A program made the position numbers and the translations under genes. A stretch of DNA of 64,000 bases from a virus: positions 62,001 through 126,000 of IMG/VR virus record IMGVR_UViG_3300007511_000003; one strand, given 5' to 3'. This document shows, piece after piece, positions 43,880 to 53,037 of the stretch. Numbering within the stretch: the first letter of the stretch is position 1; every line of letters starts with the position of its first letter. A model generated the notes under the pieces. That model was not told the DNA's origin. It worked only from the letters and a program-made list of their open reading frames with translations, and searched no databases.

Positions 43880-44799
43880 CAGACGACTCCATGGGTACGC
43901 ATCAGTTGTTCGAGGTTGCTGTAGTAGCTGGGATCCTGTTGGTATAGGTCGGCGTAGTACTGCTTGAGGTCGGTCTCCGTCAAGTCCTCTGGGTCTTCGA
44001 CCGTGATGGGCTTGATTTCGTCCGCAACCTCTTGTTTCTTGGCCCAGGCTTTCAACTTCTCCTCGGGGATGTAGGTAGGTCGTGCCTTGGCCGTCACCTG
44101 CATTTTGGGTTCGCTGTCACCCAAGGAAGCCACCTCCACGATCAGGTCAGGGTGCGTGGCCACAGCCTCTTCGTCCCGCACCGCAATCAGCACGTCGCCG
44201 GAGTCCGTGCAGGAGGTTAGGACGTAACCGAACTTGACAATGCCCTCGGCTGGATCGACAAACCCAACGTAGGACCTCTCAGGGCTGGCAATACGTGCGA
44301 TCTCCTGAATCTGTGGAACACCTACCCGACGGGTGCGGGCATGGGCCAGCAACTCAGACAGGTCTTCGTCTTGGTCACGGCACAGGAACTTCTGACCACC
44401 GCTTGTCTTGACGTTCCACAAGCTTTGGTCTTTGGCATCCATCAGGATATTGGATGCCATCACCCGCATGTCCTTGACACGCTCATCGGTGTAGGGTTCA
44501 ACCACACGGTTGGGAACAACGAAACCCGAAAGGATTGGCCGGTTACCTCGGATGTTTACCAACTGGCGGAAAGAGTCAGGTACGATCACGGCCTTACCGT
44601 CAAAGGCGTTGTTGATAGCCGCCTGGATGGCTTTCCGGTCAGAGGTAGGGGACGACAGGCCAACGATAACTTGGCCCACTTGACCCTCCGCCAACACATT
44701 GAATTCATGGACGGTTGCAAGCAGACGGCGGCTGTTACGCTTCTGCAATTTCTTGGCAACCCGCGCGGGGTCAAAGTAACGACTACGATTGGCGTTCAT
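43879..44799 (-). CDS. Hypothetical, possibly structural protein
   Basis: 306 residues. MNANRSRYFDPARVAKKLQK start, then a mixed alpha/beta body (VIVPDSFRQLVNIRGNRPI, GFVDPAEGIVKFGYVLTS) and an acidic helical end. It lies in the run of tagged genes. No recognised domain. Confidence 0.45.
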   Translation of the reverse strand: MNANRSRYFDPARVAKKLQKRNSRRLLATVHEFNVLAEGQVGQVIVGLSSPTSDRKAIQAAINNAFDGKAVIVPDSFRQLVNIRGNRPILSGFVVPNRVVEPYTDERVKDMRVMASNILMDAKDQSLWNVKTSGGQKFLCRDQDEDLSELLAHARTRRVGVPQIQEIARIASPERSYVGFVDPAEGIVKFGYVLTSCTDSGDVLIAVRDEEAVATHPDLIVEVASLGDSEPKMQVTAKARPTYIPEEKLKAWAKKQEVADEIKPITVEDPEDLTETDLKQYYADLYQQDPSYYSNLEQLMRTHGVV

Positions 44800-44826
44800 T
44801 TACGCTCTCCTACTGGGGTGTTATGC

Positions 44827-44840
44827 CTTGTATTTACAAG
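44827..44840 (-). promoter_or_regulatory. CTTGTAAATACAAG palindromic element
   Basis: A perfect 6+2+6 palindrome (CTTGTA-AA-TACAAG on the minus strand) holding the TGTAAATA core, 28 bases before the start at 44799. Candidate promoter with an overlapping operator. Confidence 0.4.
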
Positions 44841-44846
44841 ACGGGT

Positions 44847-45326
44847 TCATTGGTCAGGCAGAGCCTGGACTTCCTTGATGACACCGGCCACCATCTTTTC
44901 CTGAGCCATCATGACACTCGCCCACATTTTTTCCAGTTTGCGGAACTTGGCGTTCATCACGTGACCCTTTTTGATTAACGGATTGATCACGGCTTTAAAG
45001 GGCTTGAGACGCCACTGCTCTGCCAACCACTGCTGTACTTTCTTGGCATCAAGGGATCTAGACACAGATACCACGATAAACGCCTTCCCGGGCTTGGCTC
45101 CGGAGTACGGAGCGGCACCACTACCATCCAGCTTTAACTCGAGGGCTTCTTCCATTTCATCGGTATCAATCACCAGGTAATGCCCGTCAACGTCATACGT
45201 TTCACCGTCAACGATCTCCATCAACAGGTCGATACGTCGTAACATACCACGAAACTTGCGGACCAGCTCTTTGAAATGCTGGTTTTCTTCTGGGCCGAGG
45301 TCGGCCAACACACGTAGTTTCCTCAT
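44847..45326 (-). CDS. Hypothetical protein with MRKLRVLA leader
   Basis: 159 residues from MRKLRVLADLGPEENQ (ATGA overlap with the upstream stop). GTPase-like text was not found. LVIDTDEMEEALEL and KAFIVVSVSRSLDAKKVQQW lie in a mixed domain. MRKLRVLA matches MKELRVLA of the topoisomerase gene. Confidence 0.5.
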   Translation of the reverse strand: MRKLRVLADLGPEENQHFKELVRKFRGMLRRIDLLMEIVDGETYDVDGHYLVIDTDEMEEALELKLDGSGAAPYSGAKPGKAFIVVSVSRSLDAKKVQQWLAEQWRLKPFKAVINPLIKKGHVMNAKFRKLEKMWASVMMAQEKMVAGVIKEVQALPDQ

Positions 45327-46471
45327 CGCCCTACTGCCCTCCCGGCTTGACTGACCAGACTCATCTGGACACCGCATACTCCAACCCGGCTGGCGTTGGC
45401 GCCTGCGTTCTCAGACCCATCCCCTCCGATAATGCCCTTCTTACGAGCCTGCCGTTTAAAACGCTCTGCATTCTCTTGGAGGTAGGACTCAGCGTTTGAT
45501 AGTTGACTTTCAAGGTACCCTGTAACATCGGTGGACAGACTGATGGCTTGCCCTCCAAAGTCAAAGCTTTTCTCGCCTTCAGCCAGGTACTGACTACGGA
45601 GGGCCACTGCCTTGGCGGCTGTGATCCAGAAATGAGCAATAGGTCCTTTGGCCCGTGTCATGGAAAAGGTAGTGACCTGATCCAGAGTGTTAAAATAATC
45701 AGCCCCGCTCTTAAGGAACGACATCATGTCAACCATCGTATACTGGGCTTCTTCCAGGCCAGTATCCGTGTGGAGCCTGTTAATCCAATCACCGAGTTCC
45801 TTCTGAGCCTGCAAAATAGATGGAGTGGTCACAAATAGACGGCCAAGTTCCTGTTGGGGAACTCGATCGACTCTGTAGTTCCATATAACTGAGTATGGAA
45901 CGAGGGAAGGGACCAACTTATTGGTCACTAGGTCAACGGCATCAACAAAGCGGTACTTGCCATTATCCCCGGCAGAGGAACGGATTACCTGCTTGGAGTA
46001 AAGGGAGACGTTATCTTCGTTGAACACCGTGACAGAAGCGGTTGGAATACGACCACCAATAGGAAGGATACAAATCAGCTCAGCAGATCCCATGCCATAT
46101 ATCTCCACGGCATCCATAGGACCAAAGGGATCAGTAACAGGTGGATAAACCAGGAAAGACTCAAAATAATGTAGGTCTTCTTCACCGTCAAAGTCAAAAA
46201 TCCACTTAACTTGGTATTCGGTACCATAGTCGTCGGCTTCGAGGTTATCAGGTAAAGAGAAGTAAGCGGTCGCAGTGGTACGTCGGGTCATGACCTCCAC
46301 GTGTGGGGCAAACCCGCGGGCATACTCAACACCGTCTGGGTCTTGGAGGATCCAAGTCACTACGACGTGTTCTACCTCTTCCAACGGTTCTGGAATCTGG
46401 ACGACAGCCCGCGCGGTTACTTGATGTCCTACCACCGCTTTGAGAATAGCCTCGATGGTATCGTGACTCAC
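45323..46471 (-). CDS. Putative virion structural protein
   Basis: 382 residues. Beta-rich first half (VVVTWILQDPDGVEYARG, ATAYFSLPDNLEADDYG), then a helical segment (GADYFNTLDQVTTFSMTRAK, LRSQYLAEGEKSFDFGGQAI). This layout occurs in head- or neck-associated proteins of large phages, but I cannot name the family. 4-base overlaps with both neighbours. Confidence 0.45.
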   Translation of the reverse strand: MSHDTIEAILKAVVGHQVTARAVVQIPEPLEEVEHVVVTWILQDPDGVEYARGFAPHVEVMTRRTTATAYFSLPDNLEADDYGTEYQVKWIFDFDGEEDLHYFESFLVYPPVTDPFGPMDAVEIYGMGSAELICILPIGGRIPTASVTVFNEDNVSLYSKQVIRSSAGDNGKYRFVDAVDLVTNKLVPSLVPYSVIWNYRVDRVPQQELGRLFVTTPSILQAQKELGDWINRLHTDTGLEEAQYTMVDMMSFLKSGADYFNTLDQVTTFSMTRAKGPIAHFWITAAKAVALRSQYLAEGEKSFDFGGQAISLSTDVTGYLESQLSNAESYLQENAERFKRQARKKGIIGGDGSENAGANASRVGVCGVQMSLVSQAGRAVGR

Positions 46472-48036
46472 AATTCGGCTCCTTCAAAAGCACGTTGCAT
46501 ACTGCTAACCGAACTCATCATACGCAACAAGGGTTGTGGTGTGCGAACACCAATCGACCGGAAATGCTGAATCATGATCGATGGGTCAATGTAGTTTTGT
46601 ATGGCCGTGTCTGGAGTGAGCTTATCCCCACTGTAATGGCCCAACGCCTTTGCTACCTTCATCAGCAACAAACGAAATTCTTGTAGGGCCTCCTTTTGGG
46701 AAGGCGGGACCCCTTGTCTATGGTACCTGCTACCCTTCAATACCTGTTCCGCCAAAAGAGTACCGCGGAGGGTGCGTAACTTGTGGATGGTAACAGGACT
46801 TCCGATCCCTTTGAAATAAGCGTTCACCACGGTAGCAGAGACATGGGCTCCTGATGGTCCGCGAAACACCAAGTCATCTGGTTCCAGACCTTCTGTCAGG
46901 ATCTTGAGCAAAGCCATTACCTTGCGGCTCCATTTGGTGTCCGGAATAATAGCATGCTTATGAGAAATACCGTCCTTGCCCTTATAATGCAGTACCGCAG
47001 TGTTTCCCTTAAGCTGGATATGTTTGGCCCTCAGCGTGGACAAACCATAGGTACTCTGTCCTTTGGTCGAAGAACCAGGGGTCCCTATACGACCCTGTGT
47101 AAGGTAAGCAATTTCCACCAGCAAAGCCGGAATCTGCTTCTTGGAGCCATCCGACATCAGGTCACGGCGCCATTTCTTGAGAAGGGCTTCGATACCTTTG
47201 ACCAGCTTAGCCACCTTGGCAAACTTTTCCTTGGTACGGGCCTTGTGGTACTTTTCGGTATAGTAATACTTGAACTTGGTCCCTTTTGGAGGCTGACCTT
47301 TAAACACCCAAGTGTCATCAGATTTGGGGTCATACTTAGGGTTCATTTCGATCGTACCAGCAGGAACCCCATTAATCTTTTGTCGTGCCTTGGTATACAG
47401 GCCACCGTCTTCCCCAACAAATCCGGTAAACCCCTCTGGTATCTTGACCGCCACCCCTTCTTGGGACGCAGCGGTCCTTACATCAGAGGCATCCAAGATT
47501 GGTTTACCGCTACTCCGAATGTGGTTAAGTAACCACTCTTTTGGTGTGCTCGGTGGGTCCTCATGGACAAAAAGCTTATTGATATGGGGGTCTTTCAATA
47601 CACCTATGTTCTTATGAAACCGCTTGTAGGCGGCAGGGCTAGGCTTGGCAGACAGGACGGAAAAGTCTTTCAGGAGAGCAAAATATTCCTCTGGAATTGA
47701 GTCCTCAGTGGCTCCGTATATATTAGGAAATTTGACCTTCAGGATGGAACCCAAAGCGAGTAGGGCCTTGCTTTCATCCGAGGCGGTGCCACCCTGCTCT
47801 AGCTTATCTACAACCTTGCGTAGAGGCGGGACTTTGATACCGAATTGGGTGAGGAAGTCCTCAGCTTGGGCAAAGAGCTGGTTCAAACGTACCCTTTGCT
47901 GGACCTGTAAGGGCCTTCCAGACTTGACAGAATAGATGATATATGCAAGGGTGCGAAAGAAGGAAAGGACGGCTTCAGGGGTTAAATCCACCTGTAACGC
48001 GATCTCTACATTGGCAAGAACCCGCAACTCTTTCAT
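46468..48036 (-). CDS. DNA topoisomerase IB
   Basis: 522 residues. About 200 N-terminal residues are unassigned after the MKELRVLANVEIA leader. The eukaryote/poxvirus-type catalytic region follows: KFKYYYTEKYHKART, IAYLTQGRIG, STLRAKHIQL, KGKDGISHKH, HKLRTLRGT and the ending TPDTAIQNYIDP with catalytic Tyr482. This R-K-R-H-Y set nicks one strand and relaxes supercoils without ATP. It sits among virion-like genes and carries a possible capsid-targeting leader, so it may travel in the particle; inference. Confidence 0.82.
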   Translation of the reverse strand: MKELRVLANVEIALQVDLTPEAVLSFFRTLAYIIYSVKSGRPLQVQQRVRLNQLFAQAEDFLTQFGIKVPPLRKVVDKLEQGGTASDESKALLALGSILKVKFPNIYGATEDSIPEEYFALLKDFSVLSAKPSPAAYKRFHKNIGVLKDPHINKLFVHEDPPSTPKEWLLNHIRSSGKPILDASDVRTAASQEGVAVKIPEGFTGFVGEDGGLYTKARQKINGVPAGTIEMNPKYDPKSDDTWVFKGQPPKGTKFKYYYTEKYHKARTKEKFAKVAKLVKGIEALLKKWRRDLMSDGSKKQIPALLVEIAYLTQGRIGTPGSSTKGQSTYGLSTLRAKHIQLKGNTAVLHYKGKDGISHKHAIIPDTKWSRKVMALLKILTEGLEPDDLVFRGPSGAHVSATVVNAYFKGIGSPVTIHKLRTLRGTLLAEQVLKGSRYHRQGVPPSQKEALQEFRLLLMKVAKALGHYSGDKLTPDTAIQNYIDPSIMIQHFRSIGVRTPQPLLRMMSSVSSMQRAFEGAEL

Positions 48037-48803
48037 GGCATGTGCTCCAACATTTGTACCTTGGATGAAACGAGGAGGTTCTCTTCAGCCAACAAGGAAG
48101 GGAGGAGGGAGAGACCTTCACGGAGGGAAGTAAATTGCTTGGCACCGGAATGGGTGCTCAGTGGTGTAAATGATGGGGACAGTGAAAGGGAAAATTGAAA
48201 ACCAGATTTTGTTTGTGTGCCAGATACGATGACATGGAAGGAGTCGTAGGTAAAACCTTCTGGGTCCGTTACTCCTGCCAACTCAAGTACCGAAGTGAAA
48301 AGAGGGGAATCATTTTCAGCAGACACGTGACTATGTATACGGTGATGGTCAAACCTGCCTGAAAGAAGGCGCCGACTCCGTTTATGGATGCCTTTTGCCA
48401 CTGCTCTTACTTTCGTAGGCATTACCTTCAACGTAGCTTTTTCTGTGCAGGCCCTTATAGTAAGGAGTTCAGCACGGACCAAAGCTTGGAGTTCCTCGAT
48501 CTCCCCGAAGACCTTGCCTAGCTTGTTTTCGTTATGGAACTGGTATGTTAACTGTGCCTTTAGGGCACCCAAGGTATCCAATTTGGTTCCATAGACTTGC
48601 AAGGCTTCAAGATGCCGGTCCAACGTCAACAGGGAGGGCCCTACCTCATCCTCTTGTAGTTGGTCGAAAGCAGCAGAGAGTTTGTTTACCCGGGAACGCA
48701 CACCACGTAAGTAACGAGAAACGTCGGGCAGACTGCGAAACTTGGGTTCCCCATTTCGACTTAGGATGCGTATTTCCTTCAGCAATTTCTGTTGGACACT
48801 CAA
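48033..48803 (-). CDS. Hypothetical protein
   Basis: 256 residues starting MSVQQKLLKEIRILSRNG, a variant of the K-E-L/I-R-x-L-A leader. Helical first half, Ser/Thr-rich beta second half (VSGTQTKSGFQFSLSLSPSF). Unassigned; ATGA overlap with topoisomerase. Confidence 0.45.
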   Translation of the reverse strand: MSVQQKLLKEIRILSRNGEPKFRSLPDVSRYLRGVRSRVNKLSAAFDQLQEDEVGPSLLTLDRHLEALQVYGTKLDTLGALKAQLTYQFHNENKLGKVFGEIEELQALVRAELLTIRACTEKATLKVMPTKVRAVAKGIHKRSRRLLSGRFDHHRIHSHVSAENDSPLFTSVLELAGVTDPEGFTYDSFHVIVSGTQTKSGFQFSLSLSPSFTPLSTHSGAKQFTSLREGLSLLPSLLAEENLLVSSKVQMLEHMP

Positions 48804-48806
48804 CGG

Positions 48807-49976
48807 TCAAATCCTCTCAATAGGGTTACCAGCTTTCATCGCTTTGTTACCTCCGTGTGGTAACATGGTGCCCAACTCAAATTCTTTTAATGGAAAGGCG
48901 TTACACTCGTGCCCGTAAACATGACCGCGGGCATCCATCAATGGGTCAGAATCTGTGGTACGCCAATATCGGCTATATACGTGGTCAAACAACATGGACA
49001 GCTTGGGTACCTCAGCCACCAGGGAGGGTAAAACAATAGTGCCCGTTGCAAGTCCTTCCAACAGGATGATGTCCTGCAGGTCCTGAATCTTGGAGAAGTC
49101 CGCCAGTAACATTTCACTGGACAGACGGAATTGCAGTTCAATGTGAGTAATCTTGGCACCACGGACAGGAAACTCCAGCTTCAGGAGGCTTTTCACACCT
49201 GTGGCAAAGGCCAGGATAGACTCTGGGGAACATCCACCCTCACCGCCCAACAATACGTTGTTGACAGACAGGGGTAAAAACACCTGTTGCTGGTTATCAA
49301 AGATGCGGATAGATTCGACCGCTACCGCGTTCTTGGGTACCATTATATTAAACAGTACAAACGCGCCTTCTCGTTCCGCCATCAGCTTATTGGGTGCCGA
49401 GGTATGGTCAATGGAAACGCCCTCTGCATCTTTAAAATTAGAGGGCGTGAGCACTGTGCGAGAACCTCGAAAAACGTTGTACCCGCCAATATAAGAGGTA
49501 CCAAAGCAAACGGGACACGAGGTCCCAGAAAAGCCAAATGGGTTGGTGGATGGTGTGGACATGGACTCATCTATTTCCCCGAGATCCACGATTTCTTCGT
49601 CGGCTGTCAATGAATCAGGTGTACGCTTGTTCTCTCCGGTACGCATACGAATGTTGGTTGTGTTGGTCAATGTCGACCGGTCAGCATGAGCACTGTCGGC
49701 AGGCGTCATCGTAACAGGGGATCCGCTCAACAAGGTGTCCATCACTTCTGGTTTCATGGATCCATCAGAAGCCAAGGTATCGTTATAAGTGCAGGTACAA
49801 CGATAACCATTGGTGAGAGGTAGGTACAAGGTTACAGGGTGCGGGTTCACCAAAAACGCATTGTTGAACTCATGCTGGGCTACTTCAGAGGTACGCTCCA
49901 ACACACGATCTGCCACCTCTTTCACCCTGTGATTCTTGGGCTTTCTCTGGCGCCCTCTTTGACGAACAACTGGCAT
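48807..49976 (-). CDS. Putative structural protein with zinc site
   Basis: 389 residues from MPVVRQRGRQRKP (CGAGGG upstream). CTCTYNDT...CPVCFGTSYIGGYNVF makes a four-cysteine zinc site of the CPxCxGTGYxGGY type seen in neck or tail proteins of large phages. The rest is beta-rich. Precise role unknown. First gene of the 50-39 kb minus operon. Confidence 0.5.
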   Translation of the reverse strand: MPVVRQRGRQRKPKNHRVKEVADRVLERTSEVAQHEFNNAFLVNPHPVTLYLPLTNGYRCTCTYNDTLASDGSMKPEVMDTLLSGSPVTMTPADSAHADRSTLTNTTNIRMRTGENKRTPDSLTADEEIVDLGEIDESMSTPSTNPFGFSGTSCPVCFGTSYIGGYNVFRGSRTVLTPSNFKDAEGVSIDHTSAPNKLMAEREGAFVLFNIMVPKNAVAVESIRIFDNQQQVFLPLSVNNVLLGGEGGCSPESILAFATGVKSLLKLEFPVRGAKITHIELQFRLSSEMLLADFSKIQDLQDIILLEGLATGTIVLPSLVAEVPKLSMLFDHVYSRYWRTTDSDPLMDARGHVYGHECNAFPLKEFELGTMLPHGGNKAMKAGNPIERI

Positions 49977-50035
49977 GAAAATCCCTCGTATAATCCAGAA
50001 AAAGTGCTGGTATCGGCCCAAACGCCCTTAGTTCC

Positions 50036-50045
50036 CTGTAAATTA
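50036..50045 (+). promoter_or_regulatory. CTGTAAATTA element before the plus-strand cassette
   Basis: A variant of the TGTAAATA element on the plus strand, 23 bases before the resolvase start, in the divergent gap 49977-50067. Candidate promoter for the three-gene plus cassette. Confidence 0.35.
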
Positions 50046-50067
50046 AGAGAGTACAAGGCGTACCTAA

Positions 50068-50718
50068 ATGAAATTATTGACAGACGGGACAGATATAGTG
50101 GAAAAAGGAAGGATAAGGGTCATAGGGCATGACCCAGGATCACGTAATTATGCCTACTCAGTGGTGGATGCTCGTGTGTGGGGGCACCTATTCCAGTACA
50201 AGGTACGCAAGTGTGGCATCATAGAAAAGGCAATACCTGCCCTTAAAGATGACCTCAAGGAGGGTACCGTTCAATTTATTAAAGAGGTAGATGGTATAAT
50301 AGGAGACTTTAAACCTGTCAACTATTTCATCGCAGAGCGGTTCGTGAGTAGGGGGCTGCGTGGAGATATTGGGGAACGTGCCAATATCATGCTAGGCATC
50401 GCGCTAGCACTCACCACCAGAAAAAAGGTAGGTGTGGTGGAGACCCCCATGATTACCGCCTCCACCTGGAAGAACAGGACGAAAAAGATTTTGGACCTAA
50501 AAGAGTTATACAAGCAATGTCGGGTGCCACCACATGAGGTAGACGCTACGTTAATTGCCTTGTTTATAGCGTGCCAGCATTTTAAAATTAAACCCTATTC
50601 CTTCTTCAAGTCGGTAAAACATGTCCGAAAGTTTGTAGACAGGGTGGAGTCGGCTACAACCAGCAAACACCGCAACATACGACCAAAAAAATCTTTTGAC
50701 CAATGTTTTGTCCATTAA
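50068..50718 (+). CDS. RuvC-like Holliday junction resolvase
   Basis: 216 residues with an RNase H-like fold: VIGHDPGSRNYAYSVV (D22), FIAERF (E90), and VPPHEVDATLIALF (H156, D159) give the D-E-H-D active site of RuvC. It resolves recombination branches before packaging. The first of three overlapping plus-strand genes with their own terminator, set between two minus operons. Confidence 0.82.
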   Translation: MKLLTDGTDIVEKGRIRVIGHDPGSRNYAYSVVDARVWGHLFQYKVRKCGIIEKAIPALKDDLKEGTVQFIKEVDGIIGDFKPVNYFIAERFVSRGLRGDIGERANIMLGIALALTTRKKVGVVETPMITASTWKNRTKKILDLKELYKQCRVPPHEVDATLIALFIACQHFKIKPYSFFKSVKHVRKFVDRVESATTSKHRNIRPKKSFDQCFVH

Positions 50719-51167
50719 TAGGGAACCGGTTGGCAGAGTGCCAACCATCATGTATGTGGCAATCCAACTCTGGGTGCCTGCACTCGGAGGACGAGATACC
50801 AGATAAAATTCTGGCCAAGGCTAAGGGAATACCAGTACAAGAGGTAAAAAGGAGGAGGGAGGAGGGTGTGCGCAAAATCCACATCCTGATCATGTTACAC
50901 CATTACCTAGAATACACGGCTAACAGGGCGGGACCCGCCCTGAACCCCTTGCAAGAGAGTTTACATATAAGGTATCCGTACAACCTACCAGACATTAAGG
51001 GGAAGCTAGGGTACGTCCTACCCGCAACCAACAAAAATTTATTTAGGTCCTTTTTAAATGATACGAAGGCCCGACGAAGGTTTCCATTAAAAACCGTATT
51101 ACACCTATCTGCCAAGGAGTTACACCGACTCCGACGCCACCACAAGGAGAACGAAACTGATGGATAA
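50703..51167 (+). CDS. Cysteine-rich hypothetical protein
   Basis: 154 residues. MFCPLIGNRLAECQPSCMW...CLHSEDE is an N-terminal four-cysteine site of a kind seen in small phage metal-binding proteins; the rest is basic. 16-base overlap with the resolvase gene. Function unknown. Confidence 0.5.
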   Translation: MFCPLIGNRLAECQPSCMWQSNSGCLHSEDEIPDKILAKAKGIPVQEVKRRREEGVRKIHILIMLHHYLEYTANRAGPALNPLQESLHIRYPYNLPDIKGKLGYVLPATNKNLFRSFLNDTKARRRFPLKTVLHLSAKELHRLRRHHKENETDG

Positions 51168-51807
51168 CGACCAAGCAATGCGCCCGAGTGAAGTTACCAG
51201 ACTGGATTTCCACGAGTTGGAAAAGGCCAGCATTGGTCCTGTATGGGTATTCAACAACACCAAGGGTACCAAACGTAGTGACATCATGTTCAGTAGTGCC
51301 CGACCCAATGGCACGGGTACCGACACAGTGAAAATACCTGTTACGTTCCTACCAATCGATCTCACCACCCAGGTCCCTCGTGAACAACTTATGACAGGCG
51401 CCGAGTTTCGGCGAGCGGTATCCGGGGGGCTTCTCAAAGTGGTGTCAGATACGGACGCCCGCGGTTACATGCGGTCGCTAGATCGGGAAAGCATCTCAGA
51501 AGAAAAACGGCGGCTGCGTGATCTGGATGCCACCAGTGCTATCCAGAGCCAGTCTACCAGCATGGGACATTCTGCGGCGGAAGCCGTGGTGAGAAACAGT
51601 TTGGACGTGGATGGAGTATCACCGGCTGTAGTAAGCTTGATGGCAAGCGTGGGGGAAGACTCCCACCAATCCCAACTTAACAACACCTTGAGGTCCATGG
51701 CAGAGAGTCTGACCGATACGGATTGGGATCACATCATGAGTGAAGCCCGTCGAAACAAGTTGAAGAAGACCCTCCAGTATGCGAAGAAGGAAAAAGAGCA
51801 GAGGTAA
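51160..51807 (+). CDS. Hypothetical protein
   Basis: 215 residues. KASIGPVWVFNNTKGTKRSD, TVKIPVTFLPIDLTTQVPRE and EFRRAVSGGLLKVVSD form a beta domain; a charged helical tail follows. It resembles conserved proteins near structural genes of large phages, function unknown. 8-base overlap with the previous gene. Confidence 0.5.
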   Translation: MDNDQAMRPSEVTRLDFHELEKASIGPVWVFNNTKGTKRSDIMFSSARPNGTGTDTVKIPVTFLPIDLTTQVPREQLMTGAEFRRAVSGGLLKVVSDTDARGYMRSLDRESISEEKRRLRDLDATSAIQSQSTSMGHSAAEAVVRNSLDVDGVSPAVVSLMASVGEDSHQSQLNNTLRSMAESLTDTDWDHIMSEARRNKLKKTLQYAKKEKEQR

Positions 51808-51836
51808 CACGCCCGTCACCTTTGCTGGTCCTGTGA

Positions 51837-51875
51837 GGGTCCAGGTCGGGTTTTAAGCCTGCCTGGACCCTTTTT
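51837..51875 (+). terminator. Rho-independent terminator of the plus cassette
   Basis: GGGTCCAGG / CCTGGACCC, a 9-bp perfect stem around a 16-base loop, followed by five T. It lies 30 bases after the last plus-strand stop. Confidence 0.9.
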
Positions 51876-51916
51876 ATCATGTGTGAGCTAAAAGTAGTGG
51901 AGAGGACCAGAGGAGG

Positions 51917-53026
51917 TCAGGAAAGGCGAACGCGGAGTTCTTGGAGGAAGGCAAGGCCCGTACGTTGTGGAACGTCCAGGGAACGAAGACAGTACCGGAT
52001 GTAGCGGTGTAGGCGCCCGCAACCCAACAAACGTTCAAAGTATTGTTCGTTGGTTACACCTTTACGTACCATCTTCTTTTCTTGTAGCCAGTCTGTGAAC
52101 CGGGCATCATGAGTACCCGTAAGGAGTTCCAGGAACCTACGCTTTTTCCCACCGTACCCAGCCAGCAAGGATCTGGCGGTTAAAGCATCTTCGATTGTGA
52201 AAGCTCGATCACGGAAACTCTGTTGGGAACCTGTCAACGTCGATACCAAAAAGTCATCCGATTCCACCACGCGGAGGCTATCCCGTAACATATCCAATGA
52301 CACCTTGAGGCTGGAGAAAGTACCATCATCATTCCGGATGAGGTTATTCCTGCTCTTGGATGTATGCTTGAGGATCAGGTTCACACCATGGTTGTGGATA
52401 CTGCGTTTGGCAATGTTCGTGCTGTGAAGCCGACTGTCCACACAGGGGTACATCAACAACAGACTTTGGATACCCCTAAGCAACAAGTCCATCACAAGGT
52501 CTTCAAGGTCAATGCCATAGGACCGGGCCAGAAACCGCATTTTCTTGGTAACAAATTTTCGGGTATATATGTCCACCTCTTTTACCACCCGCTCTGTAGC
52601 GGCGTTAATGCCTCGTAGGGGCAAGGCCTTGTAGCGGTCTGTATAGGGGGGTAATGCCCGTCGAAGGTCCTTCGACCGTTTGAGATATCGGGCAAGCTCA
52701 GTGTCACGGCTTTTGACTTCAAATTCCTGGGAGGTCCTGGTGGCTTGCTGACGTGTCCAGTAGGCATTATGGACGTAGCTGTAGTATAACCAGGTTTTAA
52801 TATTTTTTAAGATGTACCCTTGTACCCCCAACTCTGCCCTAAATTCCCTGACGCTGATACCTTCACCAAGGAGGTCCTCCAACCGTCGGGTAAGCTCTCG
52901 GCTCTTAATACCCCTGAACAGGTAGAGCAGAACGGCGGTAACTGCCCTACGTTGCCAGCTTAGGGGTATCCTTAAATAACTTGGGAAGTGGTGTATTAAC
53001 ATCAACTCGATGGTGTTTCGGCCCAT
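51917..53026 (-). CDS. Putative sigma-factor-like protein
   Basis: 369 residues, helical and basic. The middle part (about 150-245: KFVTKKMRFLARSYGIDLED, LLLRGIQSLL, NIAKRSIHNHGVNLI) has the charge and helix pattern of sigma region 2, and the later half could hold a second DNA-binding part (FTIEDALTARSLL). The similarity is by eye and weak. If right, it would be the natural reader of the TGTAAATA elements. Alternative: a helical structural or recombination protein. Confidence 0.35.
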   Translation of the reverse strand: MGRNTIELMLIHHFPSYLRIPLSWQRRAVTAVLLYLFRGIKSRELTRRLEDLLGEGISVREFRAELGVQGYILKNIKTWLYYSYVHNAYWTRQQATRTSQEFEVKSRDTELARYLKRSKDLRRALPPYTDRYKALPLRGINAATERVVKEVDIYTRKFVTKKMRFLARSYGIDLEDLVMDLLLRGIQSLLLMYPCVDSRLHSTNIAKRSIHNHGVNLILKHTSKSRNNLIRNDDGTFSSLKVSLDMLRDSLRVVESDDFLVSTLTGSQQSFRDRAFTIEDALTARSLLAGYGGKKRRFLELLTGTHDARFTDWLQEKKMVRKGVTNEQYFERLLGCGRLHRYIRYCLRSLDVPQRTGLAFLQELRVRLS

Positions 53027-53037
53027 TTGTCATCCCC

